From Beverwykella pulmonaria (lineage: Eukaryota > Ascomycota > Dothideomycetes > Pleosporales > Melanommataceae): DNA of 64,000 nucleotides. The DNA is taken from positions 1,454,046-1,518,045 of the forward strand of contig BCHH01000008.1 in assembly GCA_001599595.1 (NCBI GenBank), given 5' to 3'. Positions 1-11,900 of the stretch are shown here, in pieces. Every line of letters begins with the position of its first letter. Position 1 is the first letter of the stretch. The translations under genes were made by a program, and so were the position numbers. The notes beneath the pieces are model-generated. The model ran no database searches, was not told where the DNA came from, and saw only the letters and a list, made by a program, of their open reading frames with translations.

Positions 1-117
1 GAGATGGGGGGTCAGGGCGGTGTAGCCGTGGGAGGCGAGAAGGGGAGTGAGTTTTGACCAGCAGTAGGGTGTGTGCCAGGCGCCGTGGAGGAGGACGAAG
101 GTTGGCTTGGGGGACAT
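1..117 (-). CDS. alpha/beta hydrolase, 5' end only (cut by window edge)
   Basis: The reverse strand opens with an ATG at 117 and stays open for 39 codons to the window edge. The first residues read MSPKPTFVLLHGAWHTPYCW, followed by a stretch with LLASHGY. A beta strand ending in LLHGAWH and leading to a Trp is the usual oxyanion-hole start (HGxW) of small fungal alpha/beta-fold hydrolases. The nucleophile elbow and catalytic triad lie outside the window, so the substrate cannot be named. The gene diverges from the thioredoxin gene at 667, leaving about 550 bp that may hold both promoters. Esterase, lactonase or dehalogenase-like activity are all possible. Confidence 0.7.
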   Translation of the reverse strand, partial: MSPKPTFVLLHGAWHTPYCWSKLTPLLASHGYTALTPHL

Positions 118-666
118 TTGGGGCCTTTGGCAAGCTAGGATGAGAGAACTTAGTGTTGAGGAAAAAGGAGACTGTAGTCAAGGAAAGCACAGGATGTATT
201 GAGAACTGCAGAAACCCCAAAAAACACTACCATCGATTCATTTAAAGCCAGACGTGCCGTACGGGTATTGAGGCACGTGCGGCGTTCCTTACCGCGAGGA
301 TCCGCTCACGTAAACACCATTCCTTCGTTGTATTCCATTTCTTCGGGTACTCGGTGTCAGAGTGCCTGGGCCTGTATTTAAGACTACAGAGGCGGTTTTA
401 ATTGTGTACTAGAAAGAACGCTGAGCCCATCCGCAAAATGTGTTTGAGGAGGGGTGGAATTAGGCACTGGAGGGACAAGAGGTTGTAGTACACTATGCTG
501 TAAGTGGCTACTGTACCGGATTACCGGAAGTGGAGAGTCTGACATCATACAATCTTTTCCTTTTCCACCACTGCGAACCAAAGCATTGTCTATCAAACAT
601 CGCGTCGCCTTCTTTTTCCAAACCTCGCCCATCTTCAACTAAAATCATTACACCCACCTCCCCACT

Positions 667-1123
667 ATGTCCTCTATTCCCGTCCTCACATCCCGCTCTT
701 CCTACCTTGCCGCCGTCAACGACCCAGGTCTCACGGTTCTTGAAGGCACTGCAACATGGTGCGCCCAATGCAAGGCCATTGCCCCCGAAATCGAGAAAAT
801 GGTACTAGAGTTTCCTGAAGTGAGGTTTTTCATGTATGATGTGGAGCAAAGCCCAGATATTGCGCAGGAGTTGGGCGTTAGTAGGATGCCGACGTTTAGT
901 TTGTTCAAGGATGGGGATAGTAAGTGTATTTCGAATTAGATGAAGGCGGGAGAGGCGGGGGTAGGGGTGGAGACTGGAAGAGATGGAGAGGGAAGTGGGG
1001 TTAGGAGAGAGTATAAAGACTGACTGTGTGATAGTTCAGGAGGGCGTTAGTGGGGCGAGGGCGGCGGAGCTGAGGAAGGTTATTAAGGGGTATGTTGATG
1101 AGGGGAAGGAGGCATCATCGTGA
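667..1123 (+). CDS. thioredoxin (small, WCAQC active site)
   Basis: Two exons, 667-919 and 1035-1123, joined across a GTAAGT...ATAG intron, give 113 residues, the normal length of a single-domain cytosolic thioredoxin. Thioredoxins reduce disulfides of target proteins and are recharged by thioredoxin reductase. The redox motif WCAQC is near residue 31 and replaces the canonical WCGPC; the cis-proline segment RMPTF lies near residue 75, followed by the strand FSLFKDGD. No signal peptide or mitochondrial presequence is visible. The ORF without splicing would end in a short spurious tail (SKCISN); splicing restores the C-terminal helix (AAELRKVIKGYVDE). The Ala-Gln pair between the cysteines should alter redox potential or partner choice. 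The family call is firm; the exact paralogue is not. Confidence 0.9.
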
Positions 1124-2524
1124 AGGATACAGTGGTGTAGTCAAGTGAATCACGATGGGCAGCAATTCTCCCCCAATTGAGGGTAAATGGTTAAGTTTGG
1201 GTTTTGCATAAATTTCTAGAAGTGCGGCGATAACCTCAGGGAAGTTTCTAATAATGCGTTCTGCCACATAACATGATATTGCGTGGAATAAAGTGGAACT
1301 CAAAATCCGAGAGCTGGAATGGAGTATTGGGTCAAATGGATCGTATGATTCAGTCCAATTGCAGGCTTGGTGACCAGACTTCCATCTTCGTTGGGACCTT
1401 TCCCTCTCTCTGTCTCGTTTTCTGTTGTCATCACAGTCCAGCATCTAATGCCACCCAATCTTCCCGAGAGAACATGTGATGAAGCGGAAAGCCTTTTTTT
1501 TAAACTATATCCTCCCAAACACACACAGATCGGTATGCCCGCTCTTTTAAGGCTTTTTGACATTTCTCTCACGATCCGACAAACAGAACACTGTGAATTC
1601 GCGTGTCTCCTTTATAATCTACTTCTACCCCATAGATCCTCTAGTAGAGTTTTGGAGCCGGAAAGGAAAGACGCAAGTTTAATAGAAGTAGAGGGGAGAG
1701 AATAAGGGGATTTACACACCCTTAAAACCAAGCTTTCGCATCCAATGATCCGTATAATACAAAAGCTGGTGGAGCATGCTGACTGTGTTTACAACCATCC
1801 ATTCCTCTCACTCTACCTTTCTCAAGAAAAAAAAACCCTTTAAAAATCCGACCCAGCCGTCTCCCACCACCGCTTGCAAGGCTGCCATTGCATTTTAGAC
1901 CCCGCCTACTATTCACGAAAAGGCTGATAGAAACAAAGAGTACGTAATAGCGCTCATCATCACCAGTCGCAACGCCCACGCGCTCTATGCTTGTAAAACC
2001 TCCAAATGGCGCTCCTCCCAAAGCACGTAAGGTACAGTCATTCTACTTCTGGAGCCTGCGCTACCAGGCGCACACCATATCTATGATTCTAGAAGCATGA
2101 CGTTTATTTCACTACCATATTTTAGCACAGCTTCTAAAGGTATGCATATTGTAACAAGGAAAGGAAGTGTAAGTGTGAGAAGGAGGTGTCTTTATATACC
2201 CGTTACAGTGTTCTGGTGCTGACTACACTTGGCACTGCAAGGAGACGGTCAATATCCTTGCAAGATTTACGTATCATAATGTCAATGAGAAGTCTTTTGA
2301 TTGAATCTAACAGAAAAACAAGACTGGAAAATATGATCTCCAAGAATTCTTTTTCTTTCCTTCGTTACCCCAGGACCTCTTTTTCATATCCATCTTGGAG
2401 AGTAAGAATTCCCAGCATCCTACTCATGAGTACGTATCTGTCGATCACATCCGCCGTAATCACCCATCATCACCCAAGAGGCACCCTTGCCCTTCATCCT
2501 CCTCGCCGCCTTGTAAATCTGTAC
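1124..2524. other. intergenic, no gene seen
   Basis: This stretch holds the 3' flanks of the convergent thioredoxin and fimbrin genes. Open frames here are short, overlap on both strands and resemble no family I know. No tRNA or repeat was recognised. Confidence 0.6.
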
Positions 2525-4607
2525 TCACTGACTCCCCATCCTTTCATACGTAGCCATCAAGCTACCAATAAACGTCGTAATCAATCTACTCTGCACAGCG
2601 ACGATATCCTCAGGAACTAACCAAATGGTCGCGCCCATCTTCCTCGCAATACTAATCGCCAACTTCGCATTCTGATAGCTCTCCTCGTCATTCCGTCCTG
2701 GGAGCACGAGATCATAGTCTACGTAACTAGATTTCATGCCGGAGAGCACATCGAGGAGGAAGATAGCGTTAGTTAGGCTAGAATCCTTGAAGGAGCGGAT
2801 CTGCGTGCCCTTGCCGCCCTTCCTGGCAAGGTCGTTCGCCCAGCGGATCATGTCCTGGTCAGAAATTTCGCGCTTGCCGAGGCGTTGGGCAAGGCCCTTG
2901 AGTGTGGATACGATATCCTTCCTCATGAGCTGCCAAACCATACCCAGAGTGAGCGTGCGTTGGCCGTCTGTGATGTCTGCGCCCTGGATACCGGGGAGAG
3001 AGAATTGATTTTGCTTTCCGATTTCGACGGCGTAGTTGGTGTTTTCGAGCGCTTTGAAGCGCATGATCTCGCCGCCGTTCGCTGGGACCTTGTTGACATG
3101 CCGCCAATTTACGCTACCAGGAATGACTTTGTCGTATGCCTGGAGGAGAATGGTGCCGTTCTTCAGATCTTCGAAGAACGACTGCACGACGGGCTGGACG
3201 TCCAGGGAGTTGAGCCACAGGGTGAAGACCCGGGCTTCGCGTTCGCCTTCGGCATCGAAGTCGTCGATATCGGCCTTCTCTTCTTCCGTAATGGGGTCGA
3301 GACCAGGGTGGGTGTTGAATAAGTTGGCAACAAAGGCAAGGTTCAGCTTGGGGTTTCCAGCTACGAGGGACGTGGGTGTCAAGAACTTGCGGCAGTCGAG
3401 GGCATCGGCATTTTGGAGGACTTGTTCGGCACGTTGGTGGAGATCGCGGGTCTGAAGTGGAGAGCGGGAGCAGATGTCTGGGGCGAGCTGGTTGAGCAGT
3501 ACCGTGTAGTTCTCGCCGTCTTTGACATCGGAGGAGAAATTGGTGACACTAGTGCAGTCAGTACATGAATCATCTTAGCTAGAACGATACACACTCACGT
3601 CCTGTTCCACTTGGCATTCTTCAAGTGGTAGTTGAACCAGCGAAGCAGAATCTTCTCTGGGGGCAGGCGCAAGAACTGCTCGAGGGTCTCGTCGTCTTCC
3701 AGAAGTCTGTATAGCTCGGGGTGGAGCTTGATATCGATCTTGCCCAGAAGACCTCGTCGAATGATCTGCCAGATGAGTCCCAAAATAAGATGCTCTCGCA
3801 CCTCGATAATATCACCAGCGCCAATGTTCACCACGGAGCATCCTATGCCCTTTGCAGACTCAATGACAATGTTGTTGTTCTCTGTGTAGTGGAAGGCGTT
3901 CAGCGACTTGAGCTTCTTCCCCGGCCGGTTCAGCACGCGCTCGTCGATGGTGTCCGGGACGCTGTCGTTGATGAGCTTGGCCAGCACCAGGCCGTCCTTG
4001 CACTCGTCAAACATCTCGAACGTGTCGGTCGGGAAGGGGATGCGGTCGCCGATGTCGGGGTCGCCGGCGAGGACGGCATTGATGTGGCGTGTGAACTCGG
4101 TGCGCTCATCTTCGTTGATGGTGTGGGTGACGTTGGAAGAGGAGCCCTGGACGTGGATCTTGCCGCCGCCGTGACTGCCCTTGGAGGCGTGGCCGGGCGT
4201 CGAGGGCGTGCTGCCAGCGCCTGTGCTGCCGCGAGGACGGCCTGCTGCGCCGCCCGTGTTCATGCGCTGCTGGGCGGGCGACGACTCGCGCAGCTTGGAG
4301 ATGAGGTCGACGTAGTCCTCGAGCTCGACCCGCCGCGAGCTGTCGAGCTCGACCTCCTTCAAGGCCTGGCGCACCACGTCATATGGCTGGTGCTCGCTCT
4401 GCTGCGTCGCCTTGATGACGGTCGCCTCCTCGAGGTATCCCTTGTCGTCGACGTCGAGCTTGCGGAAGGCATCCTGCAAGCCAAAGATCTCGGATTGCTG
4501 GAACTGGGGGTATTTCCTGAGCGCAATTCCGTGTTAGCTGGTGTGGAAGGGCATGGAAGCGCTCGGTGCCGGGCGACCACATACTTCTGGATTTTGATGA
4601 TGTTCAT
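2525..4607 (-). CDS. SAC6: fimbrin, actin-bundling protein (Sac6 type)
   Basis: Three exons on the minus strand (4607-4585, 4516-3599, 3548-2525) sum to 654 residues, close to the usual fungal fimbrin length of about 610-650. The first exon codes only MNIIKIQ plus two bases; splicing restores MNIIKIQKKYPQFQQSEIFG, which leads into an EF-hand-like segment (DAFRKLDVDDKGYLEE). A linker rich in Pro, Gly and Ser (about residues 110-150) is followed by four calponin-homology domains forming two actin-binding modules; typical CH signatures are DGLVLAKLINDSVP, LILGLIWQIIRRGLL and LGMVWQLMR. Fimbrin crosslinks actin filaments in endocytic patches and at the hyphal tip collar. The long central exon carries one EF-hand clearly; I did not confirm a second. 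The gene converges with thioredoxin and lies downstream of stuA on the same strand. Confidence 0.94.
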
Positions 4608-6400
4608 GGCGGGCGAAGGGCCGGCGGCGAGGCGGTTGGGGTGCTGAGTGTGTGTATGTGTGTGCACAGAACCGCAAGACGAATACACGGCCTTGGTGAT
4701 ATAGCAGAGTGCTGTGCTGCTGTGGCTGTCTCTGCCTGGCTCAGCCTCCTCCTGTTGCGCGTTGGGTGTTTGCGCTTACGCCCATGACGAACGTGGGGCG
4801 ACTGCCAAGCCAACAGCAAGTCCGAGGGGTAATCACGTGATAGAAACCTTCACAGCCCTACGGGCATCTCCACCGCACGCAAATCTGCAATGGGTCCCCT
4901 GACTCCTTGCGGCGAAGACATTGCACTCGCCGCAGGCTGATGCGAAACTCGTCTCTTCTTTAGAAGGTCTACTCCACCTCCAGATCTGTCGCGCAGTCCA
5001 TTGTCGATGCCACCCGTCCAACAGATCGCGTGTTGGAGCCTAGATACAATTCTACACATTCCTTTTACGCGTAATGACCTACGCGTCTCAGTTCTGGACG
5101 AGTGCTACCTAGAACCACGGGTGCAGCATGGAAAAGGCCGTTTCAAGTTGTAAGGTCAATCGAACGACAGGTGCCACGATCGAAATCGTATGCACCCAAT
5201 GACACTGCAGAAATCATAAACACACACAATTCATTCACACACATAACGCCAGGGTGTAGAAAAGGAAGAAGCTTTTGATTCCTCATTATCACTCATAAGG
5301 GCCCATCCAGCCCATCCATAACAATAGACACAACCCCACCCCAAAATCCCCTCCACCGGCCGTCCCACCCATCAAAAGATATCAGAGAACTTCTCAGCAG
5401 CCAGTCATTTTCAAAGCTGGCCAACCTGATCCATCCAAATAAAAGAAGTAAAAAGTTAGGTTAATAAGATAAAGTGTCCACAAGCATACAGGTACTCTTC
5501 AACCGAGCAAGCGTCATTGTCCGTTCGTCCGTCGTTCGTCGACAGTTTAGTGTCCTTTCGAGTCGTTTGATCCTTCAATTCGTCAAACGCATTTCCGTGA
5601 CACCGATGAACAGCGCGCCTGGGTAGTAGAGTCGGTAAAATGAGGGAACATGATTTTTCGGCCGCCGCGTGCTTGTTTGCTGATGTCATCACAAGCCCTA
5701 CTATGTGCCATTCGTATATCCTCGTCGTTGGTCGCCCTGCCACCGGGGTTGGAAGTGTGTTAGGAATTAACAATATTGTACTTCGATCAGGACTGTGCGG
5801 GTACAATACTGAGAACAGCGGCAGTGCGACCATCCAACATCATTCTTTCCCGGTTCCATTCCAGGCCGTCATAAAGAAAACAAGGTTGGTTTGGTAGAAA
5901 GTACAGAATCGTCACCCGCAACACATTAGGCAGCAGCACTCAAGAAAAGTGCCGCATATGCTTTGCCAGATGCAGGGAGTCGTATATCGTAAAGTAAAAG
6001 AAAAGGTCCAAGATATGGCAGCAGGGAACGCACTGTCCCACGAAGAAAGAGACGGTCGTTAAAAGTCGTTAATGCCCCGGGTGCAGCAAAATAGAGAAAA
6101 CACAGGAATGGAAGAGAAATTAACACAAGGAAAATCCCGCACGGGAGAGTGTGTGTGTGGTTATGGTCGGTAGGTGATTTGGTCGTCAAGGGTCGATTTG
6201 AGGAGAATGTGAGATGTCCAGTATGTGGTTATGTTTGTTTCGTGAGGATCATGTGCTCACTGGAAACGAGCGGTCGAACAGTGAAGGGCACCTGCTGATT
6301 GGTAGTAAAGGACCGGACCTATGGCAAATCCGCCGTCTATAGCAAACTTCCGAAATCGCAAGAATGTGGCCGCCCAAGCACAAAAGCAATGTCAGTTCTG
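4608..6400. other. intergenic between stuA and fimbrin, no gene seen
   Basis: It contains the fimbrin promoter and the 3' flank of stuA. A GT/TG-rich microsatellite lies around 4650-4665. One 87-codon minus-strand frame (6189-5926) has a hydrophobic N-terminal half, but it lies in the expected stuA 3' UTR and has no recognisable relative, so it is not called. Confidence 0.5.
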
Positions 6401-8495
6401 CTATCTCCGAGTGCGTTGCGCGATCGCAGGACGCGGACGCTGCAATGCCGGATTCGGATCCCGATTGTAGGCGGTGGCGCCGACAGCCCCGCCCTCCAAC
6501 GTTTTTCGTCTTTTGATGGTATCCATGTCATCTCCTTGAACGCTGTCCGGGCGACCGTATGGATCTTGTTCGTCCTCGTCCCGGGCTCGTTTATTTGAGG
6601 GAACACCGTTGGGAGCAGCATACGCTTGGCTGGGATATTGAGGTACTGCACCAGGAGGCTGATAGTTCTCCTGCGGCCCGTTCCCATTTGTAGGCCCACG
6701 AGTGTCGCTCATTACGTTGTAGAGGTTACTCGATGGTGCTGATTGACGTTGGGGGGTAGGATAGCCCGAGTTCCACTGTGTTTGTGGGGTGGCTGCGGTA
6801 CGGGGAGTTGCACGCCCGGAACCATTCTGGTGCGGAGAGCCTGTCATTTCCGGAGACAAGTGAGCATGTTCGCTATGGATTGGACCAGGAGCAGCGCTTG
6901 AATTGTACGAATAAGAGCCTCGGTTGGAATTATACGGGGCGTTCGTGTGCGTATACTCATTCTCATTGTCATGATCACCCTCATCATCGCCCGTAGCATG
7001 GTTAACCTGGTCATTGTTTTGGGCGATCATAGCATCCGTGGGCTTGACATCGCCGGGTTCCGCATTCCGAGCAGGCGGTGCCATTTCGGTCTTCGGGTAG
7101 CTTCCATCTTGCACTGGGGGGCGGTATCCCATCATTTGCTGTGGCTGGGCATGATATTGGGACGGCTGAGATGGCGGAGCAGAGTACAGCGGCCTTGAGG
7201 TATCGTAGCTTTGGGCTGTTGGATAGGCCATGCCTGGCTGAACGCTACCTGGAGGAGTACTCGCAGGAGTGGCGGGGACAGAGCGAGTGTTGCTCAAGCC
7301 AGTATCAATAGAGAGGGGCTGGCCCTGGATGCTTTGAACATTGGCTCCACTCCACTCGTAAGAACTACCTTGATTGCCCATCCCCATGATGCTAGACGCA
7401 CTTGTTGGAGGAGTTGGGAATGTGTGAGCTCGGTCAAGACCCGGGCGTCCCGACGAGGGGTGCGGTTGGATGGCGTGGGGAGGCTGTGACATGCCTGCGC
7501 CAATGGGGTTGCTCATCGAATGATGGTGGTGCAACGATGGCGGTTGAGAGGTCGTGGGTCCGGTGAGATACCGCTGTCCCTGCATTGGGTCAGGTCTTCG
7601 ATTGCGATCTACAGCAGCCATGGCGGCGCCTCCTACACTTGCCCTCGATTGATTCGAGGGATGGTAGAGCAAAGCTCCAATGTCGTGCACGAAGAGAGGA
7701 TACAGCTGCTCAGTAATCTTCTCCTTGTTTGCGAATTCGAGCGCGCGTTCGAACGGGATCCTAGAAATGATGAGCAAATGAATATAAGCATAACAGAGGC
7801 AGTAAATACTAACCACACGCCTTTCAGGTGCATCGGGCCAATCTTGACCACATGTCTGGTCTTTTCGCTTTTGAGGATACCATCTCTGCGGCCTCTCGTC
7901 ATACCAGCAACGTTCAATAGCTTTGTCCCATTGATCATGTGATTATCTGTATTCAGCGTTAGATACAGATATCAAGCGATCTGGATAAGAACATGCTTAC
8001 CTTCACGTCGAGCAACACATACGCCCTTGGCTTCGACTTGGAAGCATAGGCTGCCTTCATCTTCCCACAAGGTTGCAGTGACCCGGGGTTTCATCCCTGG
8101 AGGTGCGATTTGTCCAGTGTGGTCGAACTGATGCGGTTGATAGCTTTGCGAACCTTGAAGAGACGAGGTCGGTGCACCGGAGGTCATTGCTATGATTGTT
8201 AGCGAGAATCACGAAGAATGTCGTTGGGAAACATACCAGGAAGCTGAATTGCCTGGGGAACCAAGGCATTGCTCATTGAAGACGACGCGGGTAGCTGCGA
8301 AGGGACGCCATTCGCATAACCGTACGGGGGATAGCCAGGCGGGGCCGAAGCATACTGAGGACCTGGCTGCAAAATTGCAGGTTGCGGATACGAGTAATGT
8401 GATAGACTTGAGGGAGCAGCCGATGAAGGCGCATGAGCAGTTGCGGCAGACATGTGAGACGGATGCACTTCAGTATAGGATTGCATCTGGTTCAT
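6401..8495 (-). CDS. stuA: APSES-domain transcription factor StuA
   Basis: Four exons (8495-8237, 8189-8001, 7946-7814, 7760-6401) give 646 residues. The APSES DNA-binding domain starts near residue 125 with [20 protein letters not shown] and continues through [20 protein letters not shown] and [20 protein letters not shown], matching StuA, Asm1 and EFG1 almost residue for residue. The N-terminus ([16 protein letters not shown], then a Pro/Tyr-rich run) and the C-terminus with a bipartite basic signal ([10 protein letters not shown] ... [10 protein letters not shown]) are also StuA-like; the middle is Ser/Pro/Gln-rich and probably disordered. StuA controls conidiophore development, sporulation and often secondary metabolism. 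I chose the ATG at 8495 because it matches the start of related proteins, but the frame stays open to about 8930 with protein-like Ser/Gln-rich sequence. A longer form, or one with an upstream exon, is therefore possible. Confidence 0.95.
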
Positions 8496-8930
8496 GCTGT
8501 TGTAGCCCTCTTGAGGGTAGCCGTAGCTTTGCTGAGAGACGTACTGAGTACCTTGCTGCGACTGCACATTCAAGGGCTGGCCGTCACGGTTGAGGGTCTG
8601 CGGAGTCTGCTCTGGAGAAGGCGTCTTGTAACCCGCAGTTTGGCCGTTGACCGAAGCGGAGTAGGACGTGTTTGAGCTGGCGCTCCCGTTTCCTGCAGAG
8701 GCAGCACTGAAAGATCCACCCCGAGGCGACGAGGAAGTAGAAGACCCGCTCGCTTGCGGCTGGAGCTGGGGCAAGGCCGGTAAGCGCTCGCTCGATACTG
8801 CAGGCCTGGGTGCGTAGTGGGAGTTGTACCAGGTATCGACGGGGCCTCGGGCGTGGACCGACGAGATCGATGGCAGCTCCAGCTTTACGGTGTTGGCAAA
8901 GAGCCGGGAGAGAGTTCGCGGCGGTGCCTA
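8496..8930 (-). other. in-frame open extension upstream of the chosen stuA start
   Basis: Reading back from the start codon at 8495, the stuA frame has no stop until about 8930 but also no further ATG that I could place. The translation is rich in Ser, Gln, Ala and Thr and looks like disordered protein. A possible splice acceptor (CCCCAG) is seen near 8766. It may be coding sequence joined to a distant first exon, or 5' UTR that happens to be open. Confidence 0.4.
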
Positions 8931-11900
8931 AGACGAGAAAGTCCTCGCGGAGACTTCTCGAGTCAAGTTACAAATAACTGAGGGGAGATGTGCGGAAGCG
9001 GGTAGGCGATGATCTGCAACAGTAGGTTGCAGGATCTACGCACGTAGCCGGAGAGAGGATAGTTGTCCGCTGATATAACTTGACGAGGAGCCCTCGATAT
9101 GTGGGCGGCCCTTCACCGCAAGTCAATTGTTTGCTCCAAGTGGTGTCGTCGGTCCACCACAGCGTAGGGCAACGAAAGCAGCCAAACACGTGGGCAAACA
9201 CGCTGAATGGGAAGGTACGCACGGGAGAGGTGGCGAGCGCGAGGACGACCCGCCAGAGGATAGACTGACTGTTCTCGCGTTTCGACTTGGCAGAGGGCGG
9301 TTGTACGGGAGCTTGGTGAAACAATGGCCGCGGAATTTCTGAGCAGGTTGGTGTGATGGAATGCTCAATGCGCGCGTGAAGCCGCCTCGCTGAACTCGAA
9401 CGCTGCAAATAATGCTAAACAGACAAAAAGTACGTCGTTAGGTCGTCGCGGTCGTGAAGCTGGGGCACAACTGGGTGGGGATGGCGCTTTTGGAGGTTGT
9501 TTCAAAACACGCAGCGAGATAAACGTATGGCAGTTGACGGGAAAAAATAGGCAGCGTGGAACGTGACCAGAAGCATCTGCTTGGGGATGCGGCGGGTGTC
9601 GTTGTCGGTGACGCGGGGTGTGGTCGTCAACTCGTTGTGGAGTCGTTGCGCTCGTCGCCTGCGGGCCGAGGAGGTGTAGTGATGCTGATAGCTGTGACGC
9701 TGAGGAAAGGAAAACACTGCTGGAGGGGAGGTCAGCTGATGGGCATCGAGGACAATGGCATTTTGATGGGCACGCACCTCCGCCGTCTATGAATGTAAAA
9801 GACAATGAGGCCTGGGAGAGGCTTTTTTTCGCGCTGCAGCGGTGGGGAGGCGGAGGTTTAGAAGCGGAGGTGGTTGGGATGTGACTTTGATGCTAGCGCC
9901 GACCGAGCCAACCAGCCAGAGATAGGCGAGCACGGGAAACACGCTGGGGCGAGGCGAGGCCCGGCTGCGAGTACGCGCGCAAGAAGCAATGAAAGGAGAG
10001 ACTGACAGGAGTAGAATACTGTTCCTCAACGAGCGGACGCGGGCGCGCGGCAGAGAGACAGCTACGAGATGCTGCGATATGGGGAGGTGGTTCGCGGGTG
10101 CAGTAGAGCTGGAGGAGAGTCGTTCTCGTCGACGATGGCTGCAGCGCAGGATTGTCTGCAGCGCGAAAGCAGGCAGGCCGCAGGCTAAGAGGGCTGACCG
10201 AGACAGGCGAGGCACGCACAGCCCGCAGCGCAGTCCGTCCGGGGACTCGTTGTGGACGGCGTGCTCGGTGCGCGCTCGTGTGGGCACTCTGCTGGGCGTC
10301 AGTGCGCTTGAACGCCGCGGGCACTGGCACTGGCACTGGCACTGGCACTCGAGCGGGCGAGGCCTGGCGACAAAGCGATCAGATCTGCTCCAACTGCTGC
10401 GTCTGCGTTGGCGGGACGGCGCGGCGGAGAAAATAAGAGGGCTGTATGTACGCAGTATGTGAGCAGACGAGGCGGCGGCGCAATGCACTGTGGATGCCAG
10501 AGGCCAGACGAACAGACTGCTGCGGCGACGCTCTACTGTACCTAGAAGGCGGGTGGTGGAGATCTCTGGGGACGCTCGCAAAGCATGCCCACGACGCCGC
10601 CCGGAGCAGCACAATCTAAAGTCACTTCGGGCCTGGCGGGGGACGAGCGCTGCGAGGATTGGGACTGGGATGGGGGTGTGGACGGGCCGGCCTGAGTGCT
10701 GAGTCCCGTGAGGGCAAAGGCCGTTTCGCGCTGGCACAGACAGCACGAGGGAGCTGCTGACTGGGCTGATGTGCACTGCAAATGCGGCAGACCAGGATGC
10801 CATGGCAGCATGCGAGTGGACAGGGAGGGCCCGGAGACATGCCTACCAAAGCACACAGCGACAGCGACAGTGTGTGCCATGGGACGAGGGCGCAAGCGAG
10901 CCGACACTGGGCCCACCAGCCACCTGACAGGACACGGCAGGACATTCACTGTCAGAAGATTTGGTTGCGGATTCAACCTTTTCTGGCTGCTCAATTGCGT
11001 CCTCAGGGAGAGTTTGCTATTTTTGCCAGCTCTACTTGGCCATCCTCACCACCACCACAGCATTGAATTCCTCCAACGCAGGGATATCTCCAAGTTTAGC
11101 GGGCGTCTACTTTTTTTACAACTCGTTGTCTAGGGTCCGATAGGGAGAAGACGGCTGAATGGACGCGGCCACTCATCGCACCCGGAAATATTCATGCTGA
11201 TAGGGAACCGTTTCTGGGACCAGCACTCGACTCCTCCTTATTAAGCTGAGAGACCACCATGAATGGGCGGAGGCCGAAGCGCACAACCTTGGAGCATGGC
11301 CAGAGTGGCCCCCCTAGCAAGCGATCGGAGTGCTGACCCTGTCCGAAACGTTTCTGCCCGTGGGTCCAGAGCACGCTTTTTCGGCGCCTCTGCGTTGAGT
11401 GGGCCGTCAGACGCGAGAGATTTGCGCTGCTGCTGCGAGTCAAGGCTGGCGCAATTCCTAATTCCTCAATTGCTTCACGGATAGAAGATGGGCACCTGAC
11501 GGCTGCCGCGCCCTGGCCTGAAACGTCTGCTCAACTGCCGCGGCCGTCGTTGAACTCGCAACTGACGGCTTGTGCGGCGTTCTCTTTTCCGCTTTCAAAA
11601 CGGGCGTGGATGCTTCAGGCAGGCCGACAAGAAGAAAAATCGTGAACCCACCGCGCAAAAGGCCAGCTCAGGCTAAATGCCCGCCGACCGCAATCCAACG
11701 ACGACACCACACCGCGCAGGGATGCCCCCCCAAAAGCGGACGGGATAGACGGGCGGCAGACCGTGCAGGGCATCATGTGCTTGGCACTGCTCAGACGTCT
11801 GGCCGTGGTTGGACGGCTGTTCTCGCAATCCGACGACCTGGCGACTTCACACGTCTGGGATGCGCAGAAGGATGGGCTCCCCCACCTCGTCCAGCACTCC

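Noticed and set aside
3721..4647. 308-codon plus-strand frame
   Set aside because: It is the antisense of the fimbrin exon and its Val/Leu/Asp/Arg-rich composition is typical of a shadow frame.
9787..10803. 338-codon open frame on the minus strand
   Set aside because: It overlaps other long frames in G+C-rich DNA, includes a hexanucleotide microsatellite, is Ser/Arg/Pro-rich without domains and resembles no known protein; it is probably chance in the stuA upstream region.
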